From: Streptomyces sp. NBC_01463
GTDB taxonomy: Bacteria; Actinomycetota; Actinomycetes; Streptomycetales; Streptomycetaceae
Assembly: GCA_036227345.1 (NCBI GenBank)
Contig: CP109468.1
Span: forward strand, 1,984,001 to 2,048,000
Length of the DNA stretch: 64,000 nucleotides
Direction: 5' to 3'
Made by a program: the position numbers and the translations under genes. Shown here one piece after another: positions 32,912-40,959 of the stretch (the stretch's first letter is position 1; each line of letters opens with the position of its first letter). Under the pieces are notes generated by a model. The model made no database searches. It had not been told where the DNA came from and saw only the letters and a list, made by a program, of their open reading frames with translations.

Positions 32912-34006
32912 GTGTCCTCCTCCACCGCCGTGCCGGGGTCCCGCCCCATAGCCGAAACGGCCCCGCTGTCCCTGTGCGCCCTCGAGCCGCGCGTCCCCGC
33001 CGACCGGCTGGTCGCCGAGATGGTGCCGCCGCCGCGCTTCGACTCGGTGCGTTTCGACACCTACGTCCCCGACCCCGCCCAGCCGAGCCAGATCGAGGCC
33101 GTCAAGGTGCTCGACGCCTTCGCGGCCGGGCTCGGCGGGGCGCACGCGACGGGGACGGGCAAGCGCAAGTGGTTCGGCGGCAAGAAGCCCGCGGCACCCA
33201 GCGGCCCGCGCGGCGTCTATCTCGACGGCGGCTACGGCGTCGGCAAGACCCATCTCCTGGCCTCGCTCTGGCACGCCACGCCCGCCGCGCCCTCGCTGAA
33301 GGCGTTCGGCACCTTCGTGGAGCTGACGAACCTGGTGGGCGCGCTGGGCTTCCAGCAGACCGTGCAGACGCTGAGCGGGCACCGGCTGCTGTGCATCGAC
33401 GAGTTCGAGCTCGACGACCCGGGCGACACCGTGCTGGTCTCCTCGCTGCTGAGCCGGCTGGTCGAGGCGGGCGTGGCGCTCGCCGCGACCTCCAACACGC
33501 TGCCCGGCAAGCTCGGTGAGGGCCGGTTCGCCGCGGCCGACTTCCTCCGGGAGATCCAGGGGCTGTCCTCGCACTTCCGCCCGCTGCGCATCGACGGCGA
33601 GGACTACCGCCACCGCGGGCTGCCCGATGCTCCGCCGCCGTACTCCGACGAGCAGGTCACCCGGGCCGCGTACGCGACCGAGGGCGCGAGCCTGGACGAC
33701 TTCCCCGCGCTCCTGGAGCATCTGGCCCGCGTCCACCCGAGCCGGTACGGCGCGCTGACGGACGGCGTCCGGGCGGTGTGCCTGACCGAGGTGCAGCCGG
33801 TGCCCGACCAGTCGACCGCGCTGCGGCTCGTGGTGCTCGCGGACCGGCTGTACGACCGGGAGGTGCCGGTGCTCGCCTCCGGGATGCCGTTCGACCGGCT
33901 GTTCAGCGAGGAGATGCTGAACGGCGGGTACCGGAAGAAGTACTTCCGGGCAATCTCCCGGCTGACGGCGCTGGCGCGCGACGCAAAGGGACTGGTGGCG
34001 CAGTAG
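32912..34006 (+). CDS. zapE: ZapE/AFG1-type AAA ATPase
   Basis: A 364-residue P-loop ATPase. Walker A is GGYGVGKTHLL, Walker B LLCIDEFELDDPGD, and sensor-type motif LAATSNTLPGKLGEGRF follows, all typical of the AFG1/ZapE family. In proteobacteria ZapE modulates the FtsZ ring and mitochondrial AFG1 helps degrade membrane proteins; the Streptomyces role is not fixed by sequence. An insert of about 15 residues with basic and Pro/Ala residues (KRKWFGGKKPAAPSG) precedes the P-loop. Start is GTG. Confidence 0.9.
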   Translation: MSSSTAVPGSRPIAETAPLSLCALEPRVPADRLVAEMVPPPRFDSVRFDTYVPDPAQPSQIEAVKVLDAFAAGLGGAHATGTGKRKWFGGKKPAAPSGPRGVYLDGGYGVGKTHLLASLWHATPAAPSLKAFGTFVELTNLVGALGFQQTVQTLSGHRLLCIDEFELDDPGDTVLVSSLLSRLVEAGVALAATSNTLPGKLGEGRFAAADFLREIQGLSSHFRPLRIDGEDYRHRGLPDAPPPYSDEQVTRAAYATEGASLDDFPALLEHLARVHPSRYGALTDGVRAVCLTEVQPVPDQSTALRLVVLADRLYDREVPVLASGMPFDRLFSEEMLNGGYRKKYFRAISRLTALARDAKGLVAQ

Positions 34007-34090
34007 GTTCGGGGACGTACGACCGGCGGGACACGACGAAGTGGCCCGCCTCCCCCGTAGAACCGCGCATTCCGTTTGAAGGGAACCAGC

Positions 34091-34516
34091 ATGGCTACCA
34101 CGCGTCAGGCGCACACGGTCTGGGAAGGCAACCTGCTCGAGGGCAAGGGTGTCGTCACCCTCGACTCCTCCGGGATCGGGGAGTACCCGGTCTCCTGGCC
34201 GTCCCGCGCGGAGAAGGCGAACGGCAAGACCAGCCCGGAGGAGCTCATCGCCGCGGCACACTCCAGCTGCTTCTCGATGGCGCTCTCCAACGGTCTCGCC
34301 ACGGCCGGCACCCCGCCCACCCGGCTGAACACCCAGGCCGAGGTCACCTTCCAGCCGGGCACCGGCATCACCGGGATCCACCTCACCGTCGAGGGCGAGG
34401 TGCCCGGTCTCGACGAGGCGGGCTTCGTCAAGGCGGCCGAGGACGCGAAGGCGAACTGCCCGGTCAGCCAGGCGCTGACGGGCACGACGATCACGCTCAG
34501 CGCCTCGCTCGCCTGA
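34091..34516 (+). CDS. OsmC/Ohr family peroxidase
   Basis: A 141-residue thiol peroxidase of the OsmC branch. The catalytic cysteine pair is C60 (AHSSCFSMAL) and C123 (ANCPVSQAL). The motif TSPEELIAAAH is typical of OsmC. It should reduce organic hydroperoxides using a dithiol donor. ATG at 34091 is preceded by GAAGGG, and a five-codon longer reading frame is not preferred. A strong terminator follows directly, so it is probably a single-gene transcript. Confidence 0.94.
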   Translation: MATTRQAHTVWEGNLLEGKGVVTLDSSGIGEYPVSWPSRAEKANGKTSPEELIAAAHSSCFSMALSNGLATAGTPPTRLNTQAEVTFQPGTGITGIHLTVEGEVPGLDEAGFVKAAEDAKANCPVSQALTGTTITLSASLA

Positions 34517-34532
34517 TCGTTCCGCGCTCACC

Positions 34533-34571
34533 CACTGTCCCCGGGCCGGCACCTGCCGCCCGGGGACAGTG
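34533..34571 (+). terminator. long hairpin terminator after osmC
   Basis: A perfect 14-base-pair stem, CACTGTCCCCGGGC (34533-34546) with GCCCGGGGACAGTG (34558-34571), has an 11-base loop. It starts 17 bases after the OsmC stop. Confidence 0.85.
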
Positions 34572-34705
34572 CTGTCCGCTGCGGCCGCTCCGGCCGTCCG
34601 GTCCCGGTCCGGCGCCCGGGGATGCACTCCCCGTCCCGGGGTCCGCGCAGCGTCCGCCTCCGCCCCGGAGCGTCGGGCCGGGACCGGACACTCCGGCGTG
34701 ACAAC

Positions 34706-34716
34706 GTTCACCGGAG
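34706..34716 (+). promoter_or_regulatory. possible PHO box repeat unit
   Basis: GTTCACCGGAG matches the 11-base direct-repeat unit bound by PhoP in Streptomyces (GTTCACC core). It lies 66 bases upstream of the phosphatase gene. The next 11 bases (GCCTCGAACGG) match the unit poorly, so this is at best a weak box. Confidence 0.35.
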
Positions 34717-34781
34717 GCCTCGAACGGGCAGGCCTGCTTTTGACGAAGCCATGTCACCTGTCCGCCAACAGGGAGTTGCTC

Positions 34782-36155
34782 ATGTCAACCGCACCTCGAC
34801 GTTCCGCGACACGCCGACAAGTCCTGGCCACGGGCGGCGCCGCCGTCTCGATCGCCTTCACCGGGGCCTTCTCCGAACTCTTCGCGGGCACCGCCGCCGC
34901 CCGGGGCCACGCGGGCTACGGCCCGCTGGTGCCCGACCCGGACGGGCTCCTCGACCTCCCCAAGGGCTTCCGCTACCGGGTGCTGTCCCGGGAGGGCGAC
35001 CCCCTCCGCTCCGGCGAGGGCCCGGTGCCCAGCCACTGCGACGGCATGGCCGCCTTCGCGGGCCGGCGCGGCCACGTCCGGCTGGTACGCAACCACGAGA
35101 ACCGGGTCGACGCCGCGATCCCCGTACCGACCGTCGAGGGGCTCACCTACGACCCGATGGGCAAGGGCGGCTGTACGGCCCTGGAGCTCGACGGCCGGAA
35201 CAAGGTCCTCGGCGAACGCGTCGCCATCGCCGGGACCGCGGTCAACTGCGCCGGTGGGCGCACCCCTTGGGACACCTGGCTGACCTGCGAGGAGACCGAG
35301 GACAAGGCCGGCACCAACGGCTACACCAAGGACCACGGCTTCATCTTCGAGGTGGACGGCGCCGATCCGCACCGCACCGGTGCGGTGCCGCTGACCGCGA
35401 TGGGCCGCTTCCAGCACGAGGCGATCGCGATCGACCCGCGCAGCGGCGTCGTGTACGAGACGGAGGACGCGTTCGAGAAGCCGTTCGGGCTCTTCTACCG
35501 CTTCATGCCCGAGAAGCCGCTCGGCGGCACGGGCTCGCTGCGGGCCGGCGGCCGGCTGGAGGCCATGCGGGTGCCGGGTGTGCCCGACCTCTCCGCGGTC
35601 CAGGAGACCGGAACGGTCTTCGAGGGAATCGAGTGGGTCCCCGTACCGGATCCGCTGGCCGCCGGAACGGCCATCCGCTTCCAGGACTTCGGGCCGAAGG
35701 GCGTCACCCACGGCCAGAAGCTGGAGGGCTGCTACTGGGGCGGCTCCTCGGTGTACTTCGTCTCCAGCTTCGCGCACAGCGCGGAGGGGTCGGCGGCCGA
35801 CCACTTCGGACAGGTGTGGCGCTACGAGCCGAAGCGGCGCCGGCTGACGCTGGTCATCGCCTTCGGTCCGGACACGGACATCCAGCTTCCCGGCGAGTCC
35901 CCGGACAACATCTGTCTGGCCTCCGACGGCGGGCTCATGGTGTGCGAGGACGGCGGCGGGGCACAGCACGTGTTCGGTCTGACGCGGCGCGGCGAGGTGT
36001 ACGCGATGGCGCGCGGCCGGCAGAACACCGGGACGGACGAGGAGCCGGAGTGGGGTGAGTTCGCCGGGGTCACGTTCGCGCCGGACCAGGGGACGATGTT
36101 CGTCAACTGCTACACGCCGGGGACGACGTTCGCGGTGACGGGCCCCTGGCGCTGA
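34782..36155 (+). CDS. PhoX-type phosphatase (DUF839), Tat-exported
   Basis: A 457-residue secreted protein. A twin-arginine signal (SATRRQVLATGGAAVS, twin arginine followed by a Leu-containing hydrophobic stretch) ends near TAAARG. The PhoX/DUF839 beta-propeller follows, with LPKGFRYRVLSREGD, HCDGMAAFAG, LVRNHENR, WDTWLTCEETEDKAG and SPDNICLASDGGLMVCEDGGG, the acidic clusters that bind calcium and iron in PhoX. It should hydrolyse phosphate esters outside the cell. The start has GGGAG 6 bases upstream. A weak PHO box lies upstream, in keeping with phosphate control. Confidence 0.92.
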   Translation: MSTAPRRSATRRQVLATGGAAVSIAFTGAFSELFAGTAAARGHAGYGPLVPDPDGLLDLPKGFRYRVLSREGDPLRSGEGPVPSHCDGMAAFAGRRGHVRLVRNHENRVDAAIPVPTVEGLTYDPMGKGGCTALELDGRNKVLGERVAIAGTAVNCAGGRTPWDTWLTCEETEDKAGTNGYTKDHGFIFEVDGADPHRTGAVPLTAMGRFQHEAIAIDPRSGVVYETEDAFEKPFGLFYRFMPEKPLGGTGSLRAGGRLEAMRVPGVPDLSAVQETGTVFEGIEWVPVPDPLAAGTAIRFQDFGPKGVTHGQKLEGCYWGGSSVYFVSSFAHSAEGSAADHFGQVWRYEPKRRRLTLVIAFGPDTDIQLPGESPDNICLASDGGLMVCEDGGGAQHVFGLTRRGEVYAMARGRQNTGTDEEPEWGEFAGVTFAPDQGTMFVNCYTPGTTFAVTGPWR

Positions 36156-36167
36156 CCGGCTGAGCGA

Positions 36168-36203
36168 CCGGGGCGGCGGACGGTCCGGCCGTCACCGCCC
36201 CGG
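36168..36203. terminator. bidirectional terminator between convergent genes
   Basis: CCGGGGCGG (36168-36176) pairs with CCGCCCCGG (36195-36203), and the inner GACGG (36179-36183) pairs with CCGTC (36189-36193), with small bulges. It occupies the 54-base gap between the PhoX gene and the enolase-superfamily gene. Confidence 0.7.
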
Positions 36204-36209
36204 CGTCCC

Positions 36210-37352
36210 CTACCAGTTGGTGAACGCCCCGTCCGACGTGCGCAGATGGGGGCGCTCGGCCGCGGTCGCCCGGTACGCGCGAGCCTCGTCGCGGTCGATG
36301 TCGACCCCGATGCCCGGCAGTTCGCTGAGCTCGATCCGTCCGGGCACGACCACCGGGCGGTGGGTGAAGAGCGCGGCGATGTCCGGTTCGGGGTCGGTCT
36401 GGTGCTCCTGGACCGCCACGTTCGGGCAGGCCAGGTTGAGCTGGAGCGAGGAGGCCGCGGTGACCGGGCCGAGCGGGTTGTGGGTGGCGAGCTTGATGTG
36501 GTGGGCCTCCGCCATGGCCGCGATCTTCCTCGCCTCGGTCAGACCGGCGGCGACGCCCACGTCGACCCGGGCGTAGTCGATGAGCTCGCCCTCGATCAGG
36601 GGCCTGAACTCCCATTTGGATCCGTACTGTTCACCCGCGGCCAGCGGGACGCCGGTGCGCGCCCGCAGCATCCGGTAGCTGTCGGGGTTCTCGCAGCGCA
36701 GCGGGTCCTCCACGAAGTACGGGCGGGCCGCCTCGATCTCCCGGCACAGGGTCAGCGCCTCGGGCGGGTCGAGCCGGGTGTGGACGTCCAGGATGAGCTC
36801 CACCTCGTGGCCCACCGCGTCCCGGACCTGGTGGAAGAGTTCGACGGTGTCGCGCAGGCAGCGGCGGGCGTCCAGCACGTCGTCGGCGTCGTGCGGTGCG
36901 GCGAAGCGCAGATGGCGCCAGCCGGACCGGACGAGGTCGCGGCAGCGGTCGAGGAACCACTCCCGGTCGTGGTACCCGTCGCCGACGTGCACATAGGCGG
37001 GTACGTGGTCGCGGACCCGGCCGCCGAGGAGTTCGTGCACCGGTACGCCGAGCGCCTTGCCCCGGATGTCCCACAGGGCCACGTCCACGGCGGCGATGGC
37101 GGCGCCGAGTATCCGGTCGGCGGGGAAGAAGCCGCGGCGGAACATCACCTGCCACAAGTGCTCGATGCGCCGCGGATCCTCACCGGTGATCAGCTCGGCC
37201 AGGTGGGCGAGCCCGCCCGCGACCGCCTGCTGCCGGGATCTGATGCCGACCTCGCCCAGGCCGTGGATGCCTTCGTCGGTGTCGACCACCACGAGCATCA
37301 TGCTGTCGCCGTGGTCGGGCAGCGTCAGCACTTCCAGGCCGGTGATCTTCAT
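36210..37352 (-). CDS. enolase-superfamily sugar-acid dehydratase (mannonate/gluconate dehydratase-like)
   Basis: A 380-residue mandelate racemase / muconate lactonising enzyme superfamily member. The N-terminal capping domain (KITGLEVLTL) is followed by a barrel with metal ligands in LILDVHTRLD, YFVEDPLR and AAGEQYGS, and the catalytic-face histidine in LATHNPLGP. The D-x-H pair in DVHTRL is the feature of the mannonate dehydratase/RspA-like subgroup. The usual K-x-K of racemases is not seen. It should dehydrate an aldonic or uronic-derived acid sugar. It is divergent from lacI and shares its operator-bearing promoter region, so it is part of the sugar cluster on the right. Confidence 0.87.
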   Translation of the reverse strand: MKITGLEVLTLPDHGDSMMLVVVDTDEGIHGLGEVGIRSRQQAVAGGLAHLAELITGEDPRRIEHLWQVMFRRGFFPADRILGAAIAAVDVALWDIRGKALGVPVHELLGGRVRDHVPAYVHVGDGYHDREWFLDRCRDLVRSGWRHLRFAAPHDADDVLDARRCLRDTVELFHQVRDAVGHEVELILDVHTRLDPPEALTLCREIEAARPYFVEDPLRCENPDSYRMLRARTGVPLAAGEQYGSKWEFRPLIEGELIDYARVDVGVAAGLTEARKIAAMAEAHHIKLATHNPLGPVTAASSLQLNLACPNVAVQEHQTDPEPDIAALFTHRPVVVPGRIELSELPGIGVDIDRDEARAYRATAAERPHLRTSDGAFTNW

Positions 37353-37362
37353 GCCACTCCTC

Positions 37363-37411
37363 GATGAAAACGTTCCCGCAATTTCATGGCTGTTGATGAA
37401 AACGCATCATC
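37363..37411. promoter_or_regulatory. repeated LacI-type operator candidates in front of the dehydratase gene
   Basis: GATGAAAACG occurs twice in the same direction, at 37363-37372 and 37395-37404, 32 bases apart (about three helical turns). The first continues as GAAAACGTTCCCG, whose reverse strand (CGGGAACGTTTTC) shares CGGGAACGTT with the site at 37486. The second is part of the inverted repeat GATGA-7-TCATC (37395-37411). Both are centred on a CG step, as in LacI-family operators. Confidence 0.6.
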
Positions 37412-37474
37412 GGCATCGATGCCGCCCGGGCACAAGCCCCTTGTGCACAGCAGATTTTCCTGGTGGAAACACTC

Positions 37475-37503
37475 TTGACACGTCCGGGAACGTTCGCAAG
37501 GAT
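37475..37503 (+). promoter_or_regulatory. promoter for lacI with operator in its spacer
   Basis: TTGACA at 37475-37480 is followed after 17 bases by AAGGAT (37498-37503), a fair -10 for Streptomyces. The spacer contains CCGGGAACGTTC (37484-37495) with the perfect 8-base palindrome GAACGTTC. A repressor bound there would block RNA polymerase, so lacI is probably autoregulated and its downstream transporter genes repressed with it. Confidence 0.65.
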
Positions 37504-37541
37504 CCACCGCATCCAGCAGGGATCAGGCGAGGAGGCCGGCT

Positions 37542-38525
37542 GTGGCAGTCACAATCCGGGAGGTGGCGAGCGCCGCGGGCGTCTCGGTGTCGACGGTGTC
37601 CCGTGCGTTCACCGCACCCGACCAGGTCCAGCCGAAGACGCGGCAGCGCATCCTGGACGCCGCGGCCAGGCTGGGCTACTCCCCCAACCCGGCGGCGCGC
37701 AGCCTGCGGGGCGGCGGCACGGGGACGCTCGGGCTGATCGTCCCGGACATCGCCAACCCGTTCTTCCCGCCGATCGTCAAGGCGATGCAGGCCCGCGCCC
37801 GGCGGCTGGGGTACACGGTGCTGGTCGCCGACAGCGACGAGCGCGAGGCCGATGAGCTGGAGGCGATCGCGGCGGTGTCCAAGCGGGTCGACGGCCTGGT
37901 GCTGTGGGCCTCCACGCTCACCGAGGACCGGCTGCGGGAGCTGTCGGACCGGATGCCGGTGGTGGTCGTGAACCGCCATGTGCCCGGCATTCCCGAGGTA
38001 CGGATCTCCCTGTCGGCCGGAATCGCGCAGACCGTCGAGCATCTGCGCGCCTACGGCCACCGCCGCTGCGTGTTCATCAACGCCTCGCGCGCCGAGCTCA
38101 GCCGCGGCAAGTCCATCCAGGAGTCCTTCGAGGCCCTGGACCTCTCACTGGTCGAACTCGGCCCGTACGAACCGCGGTTCGAGACCGGGGTGCACGCGGC
38201 CACGCTCGTCGGCGCGCACGGCGCCACGGCGGTGATCGCCCACAACGACCTGGTCGCCCTCGGCGTGCTGCACCAGTTGTCGAACCTGGGCATCAGCGTG
38301 CCGGGGGACGTCAGCGTCGTCGGGATCGACGACACCCTGCTGGCCTCCGTCTCCACCCCGGGCCTGACCACCATCAGGATCGACCCCGAGGAGATCGCCA
38401 CCCGGGCCGGCGACCTGCTCATCGAGACGATCGCCGGCCGCCCGGGCGGCGGCGAAGCGCCCTGCGTGGAGATCGGCTCCCGCCTGGTCCCGCGCGCCTC
38501 CACGGGCCCCGCACCCACGCACTGA
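37542..38525 (+). CDS. LacI family transcriptional regulator of the sugar cluster
   Basis: A 327-residue repressor. The helix-turn-helix TIREVASAAGVSVSTVSRAF and hinge helix NPAARSLRGG are at the N-terminus, followed by a ribose-binding-protein-like effector domain (TLGLIVPDIANPFFPPIVKAM). GTG start with GAGGAGG 6 bases upstream. It sits between the divergent dehydratase gene and the ABC importer genes and has operator-like sites on its own promoter, so the sugar or a breakdown product is the likely inducer. Confidence 0.94.
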   Translation: MAVTIREVASAAGVSVSTVSRAFTAPDQVQPKTRQRILDAAARLGYSPNPAARSLRGGGTGTLGLIVPDIANPFFPPIVKAMQARARRLGYTVLVADSDEREADELEAIAAVSKRVDGLVLWASTLTEDRLRELSDRMPVVVVNRHVPGIPEVRISLSAGIAQTVEHLRAYGHRRCVFINASRAELSRGKSIQESFEALDLSLVELGPYEPRFETGVHAATLVGAHGATAVIAHNDLVALGVLHQLSNLGISVPGDVSVVGIDDTLLASVSTPGLTTIRIDPEEIATRAGDLLIETIAGRPGGGEAPCVEIGSRLVPRASTGPAPTH

Positions 38526-38616
38526 GCCGCCGCCCCCGCGCGTACGGACCTCTCCGCGTTCCCCGAGCTCCTCCCGAGCCCTCTCCCTACCCTCTCCTGC
38601 CTTCCTTGGAGCAGAA

Positions 38617-39996
38617 ATGTCCAGAACCTCCCGACGTGCGGCCGTGCTCGGCTGCATAGCAGTGGCCGTGACCCTCACCGGCTGTTCCTCCGTCACCCCG
38701 GGCAGGGCCGGCTCGGGCGGAGACCTCGTCCTGCGCGTCCAGGGCATGCCCCCGGCCACCGACAAGCCGGGCCTGGCCCTGTTCAAGCAGCAGGTCGCCG
38801 ACTTCGAGAAGGCCAACCCGGGGATCAAGGTCAAGGGGTCCACCACCGTCTTCGACCCGCTGACCTTCTCCGCCAAGCTGTCCGGCGGCAGCGTGGAGGA
38901 CGTCATCAAGGTGCCGCTGACCGAGCCCCAGCGGCTCATCCAGCAGAAGCAGGTGCAGCCGATCACCGGGCAGCTCCAGACCTGGGACCACTTCAAGGAG
39001 TTCAACCCGCAGGTCCTCCAGCCCGTCAGCGACAGCTCCGGCGACGTCTTCGGCGTACCGCAGAATCCGTACGCCCAGGGCCTCGTCTACAACCGGGACC
39101 TCTTCGAGAAGGCCGGTCTCGATCCCGACAAGCCGCCGACGACGTGGGAGGAGGTCCGGGCGGCCGCGAAGAGGATCAGCGAGAAGACCGGCAAGGCGGG
39201 CTTCGTCCACGAGTCGAAGGACAACCAGGGCGGCTGGCAGCTGACCATGCTGGCATACGCCTTCGGCGGCGAGCTGGAGAAGCAGCAGGGCGGCACGTAC
39301 ACCGCGACCCTCACCGGCCCGGAGACGAAGAAGGCGCTCAGCCTGCTGAAGGACATGCGCTGGAAGGACGACTCGCTCGGCCGGAACCTGCTCAACAACC
39401 AGAACGACGTCGTCAAGCAGTTCGCGGCCGGGCAGGTCGGGATGTTCATGGGGAGCCCGGGAACGTTCCGGCTCGCCAAGATGCAGTTCGGCATGGAGAA
39501 TCCCGACGCCTTCGGGGTCGGCGCCATGCCGCAGTCCGGCGGCAACGCCACGCTGACCGGCGGCGACATCTACATGGTCCCGAAGTCGGCCGACAAGAAG
39601 CACGCGGCCGCCGCGGTCAAGTGGCTGACGTTCGCCTACGCCCAGCCGCAGTACAGCACCGAGATCGCCGCGCAGCAGGCCAAGGCGCTGGCCGCCGACC
39701 CCAAGTCCGCGGTCGGCGTGCCGACCCTGCCGGTCTTCGACGCAGGGCGGCAGAAGCAGATCGACGCGGCGGTCAAGCCGTACGCCAACGTGAAGCAGGA
39801 GAACTTCCGGCCGTACACCGAAGGGCTGGCGAAGCTCGACCTCAAGCCCGAGCCGCCGTACCAGGCGCAGCAGCTCTACACGGCGCTCGACTCGGTCGTC
39901 CAGTCGGTGCTCACCAAGCGCGGCGCCGATGTCGACGCCCTTCTGGCCGCGGCCGAGAAGGACGTCAACACCAAGCTCTCCGCCGGCCAGAAGTAG
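38617..39996 (+). CDS. ABC sugar transporter, solute-binding lipoprotein
   Basis: A 459-residue family 1 extracellular binding protein. The signal ends in lipobox LTGCSS with C23 as lipid anchor. The sugar-binding core contains FEKANPGIKVKG, VFGVPQNPYAQGLVYNRDLFEKAG and the typical AAGQVGMFMGSPGTFRLAK loop. The start follows TTGGAG by 5 bases. The gene is 91 bases after lacI with no obvious promoter or operator between, so it is likely in the same transcript. An operator-like sequence lies inside the coding region at 39459-39470. Confidence 0.94.
   Translation: MSRTSRRAAVLGCIAVAVTLTGCSSVTPGRAGSGGDLVLRVQGMPPATDKPGLALFKQQVADFEKANPGIKVKGSTTVFDPLTFSAKLSGGSVEDVIKVPLTEPQRLIQQKQVQPITGQLQTWDHFKEFNPQVLQPVSDSSGDVFGVPQNPYAQGLVYNRDLFEKAGLDPDKPPTTWEEVRAAAKRISEKTGKAGFVHESKDNQGGWQLTMLAYAFGGELEKQQGGTYTATLTGPETKKALSLLKDMRWKDDSLGRNLLNNQNDVVKQFAAGQVGMFMGSPGTFRLAKMQFGMENPDAFGVGAMPQSGGNATLTGGDIYMVPKSADKKHAAAAVKWLTFAYAQPQYSTEIAAQQAKALAADPKSAVGVPTLPVFDAGRQKQIDAAVKPYANVKQENFRPYTEGLAKLDLKPEPPYQAQQLYTALDSVVQSVLTKRGADVDALLAAAEKDVNTKLSAGQK
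39459..39470. promoter_or_regulatory. operator-like site inside the binding-protein gene
   Basis: GGGAACGTTCCG contains the perfect 10-base palindrome GGAACGTTCC (39460-39469). With flanks it shares the 12-mer CCGGGAACGTTC with the lacI promoter site at 37484. It encodes Pro-Gly-Thr-Phe, so coding constraint alone could explain it. It may be an auxiliary LacI site for looping or roadblock control. Confidence 0.4.
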
Positions 39997-40002
39997 CCCG
40001 CC

Positions 40003-40959
40003 ATGAGCCTGCTCACCCCTTCCCGGCGCACCGCCGCCGTACACAAGGAGCCGCGGCCACCGGACGCGGACCGGCGGACCGGCCCGCGCGGCGGGGCGCT
40101 GCGCAAGCAGTTCACCGCCTGGCTGTTCCTGGTCCCGACGCTGCTGGTCTTCGGGTTCTTCGCCTGGTGGCCGATCGTCCGCAGCCTGCTGATCAGCTTC
40201 CAGCGGACCAATCTCGTCGACCCCGCCGTCTGGGTGGGCCTCGACAACTTCCGGGCGGTCTTCGACGATCCGCTGCTGGGGACCGCCGTCGGCAACACCC
40301 TGCTCTTCGTCGGCCTCGGCCTGCTGATCGGCTTCCCCGCGCCCCTCTTCCTGGCCGCCGTCATGTCGACGGTGCGGCGCGGCGCCGGAGTCTTCCGCTT
40401 CCTCGTCTATCTGCCCGTGGTCATTCCGCCGGTGGTGGCGATCCTGCTGTGGAAGTGGTTCTACGACCCGGGCAGCGGGCTCTTCAACAGCGCCCTGGGG
40501 ACCATCGGCCTCGGCCCGTACTCCTGGCTGGAGTCCTCCGACAGCGCGATGCTGTCCCTGGTCCTGGAGGCCACGTGGGCGGGCATGGGCGGCGCCGTGC
40601 TGATCTATCTCGCGGCCATGGTCGGCATCCCGGGTGAGCTGTACGAGGCCGCCGAGATGGACGGGGCCGGGATCCGGCGCCGACTCTGGCACATCATGCT
40701 TCCGCAACTGCGTCCGGTCATCGGCCTGCTGCTGCTCGTGCAGCTGATCAACACGGTGCAGGTCTTCACCGAGCCGTACGTCTTCACCGGCGGCGGCCCG
40801 GAGAACTCCACCCTGACCGTGCTGCTGCTGATCTTCCGGTACGCCTTCCAGGACGGCGCGTACGGCCAGGCGGCCGCGCTCTCCTTCCTGATGGTGCTCG
40901 CCCTCGCCCTGCTCTCCGCGGTCTATCTGCGGGCCACCCGCAGCTGGAGCAAGTCATGA
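40003..40959 (+). CDS. ABC sugar transporter, permease 1
   Basis: A 318-residue integral membrane protein of the MalF class with six predicted segments after a basic N-terminal tail. The cytoplasmic EAA loop reads YEAAEMDGAGIRRRLWHIMLPQLRP, which contacts the ATPase. It begins 6 bases after the binding-protein stop and overlaps the second permease by 4 bases (ATGA). No ATPase gene is present in the cluster; Streptomyces sugar importers commonly share the MsiK ATPase encoded elsewhere. Confidence 0.95.
   Translation: MSLLTPSRRTAAVHKEPRPPDADRRTGPRGGALRKQFTAWLFLVPTLLVFGFFAWWPIVRSLLISFQRTNLVDPAVWVGLDNFRAVFDDPLLGTAVGNTLLFVGLGLLIGFPAPLFLAAVMSTVRRGAGVFRFLVYLPVVIPPVVAILLWKWFYDPGSGLFNSALGTIGLGPYSWLESSDSAMLSLVLEATWAGMGGAVLIYLAAMVGIPGELYEAAEMDGAGIRRRLWHIMLPQLRPVIGLLLLVQLINTVQVFTEPYVFTGGGPENSTLTVLLLIFRYAFQDGAYGQAAALSFLMVLALALLSAVYLRATRSWSKS

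Noticed and set aside
38587..40707. 706-codon minus frame opposite the sugar-binding protein and permease
   Set aside because: It is a shadow of well-recognised ABC transporter genes on the plus strand.
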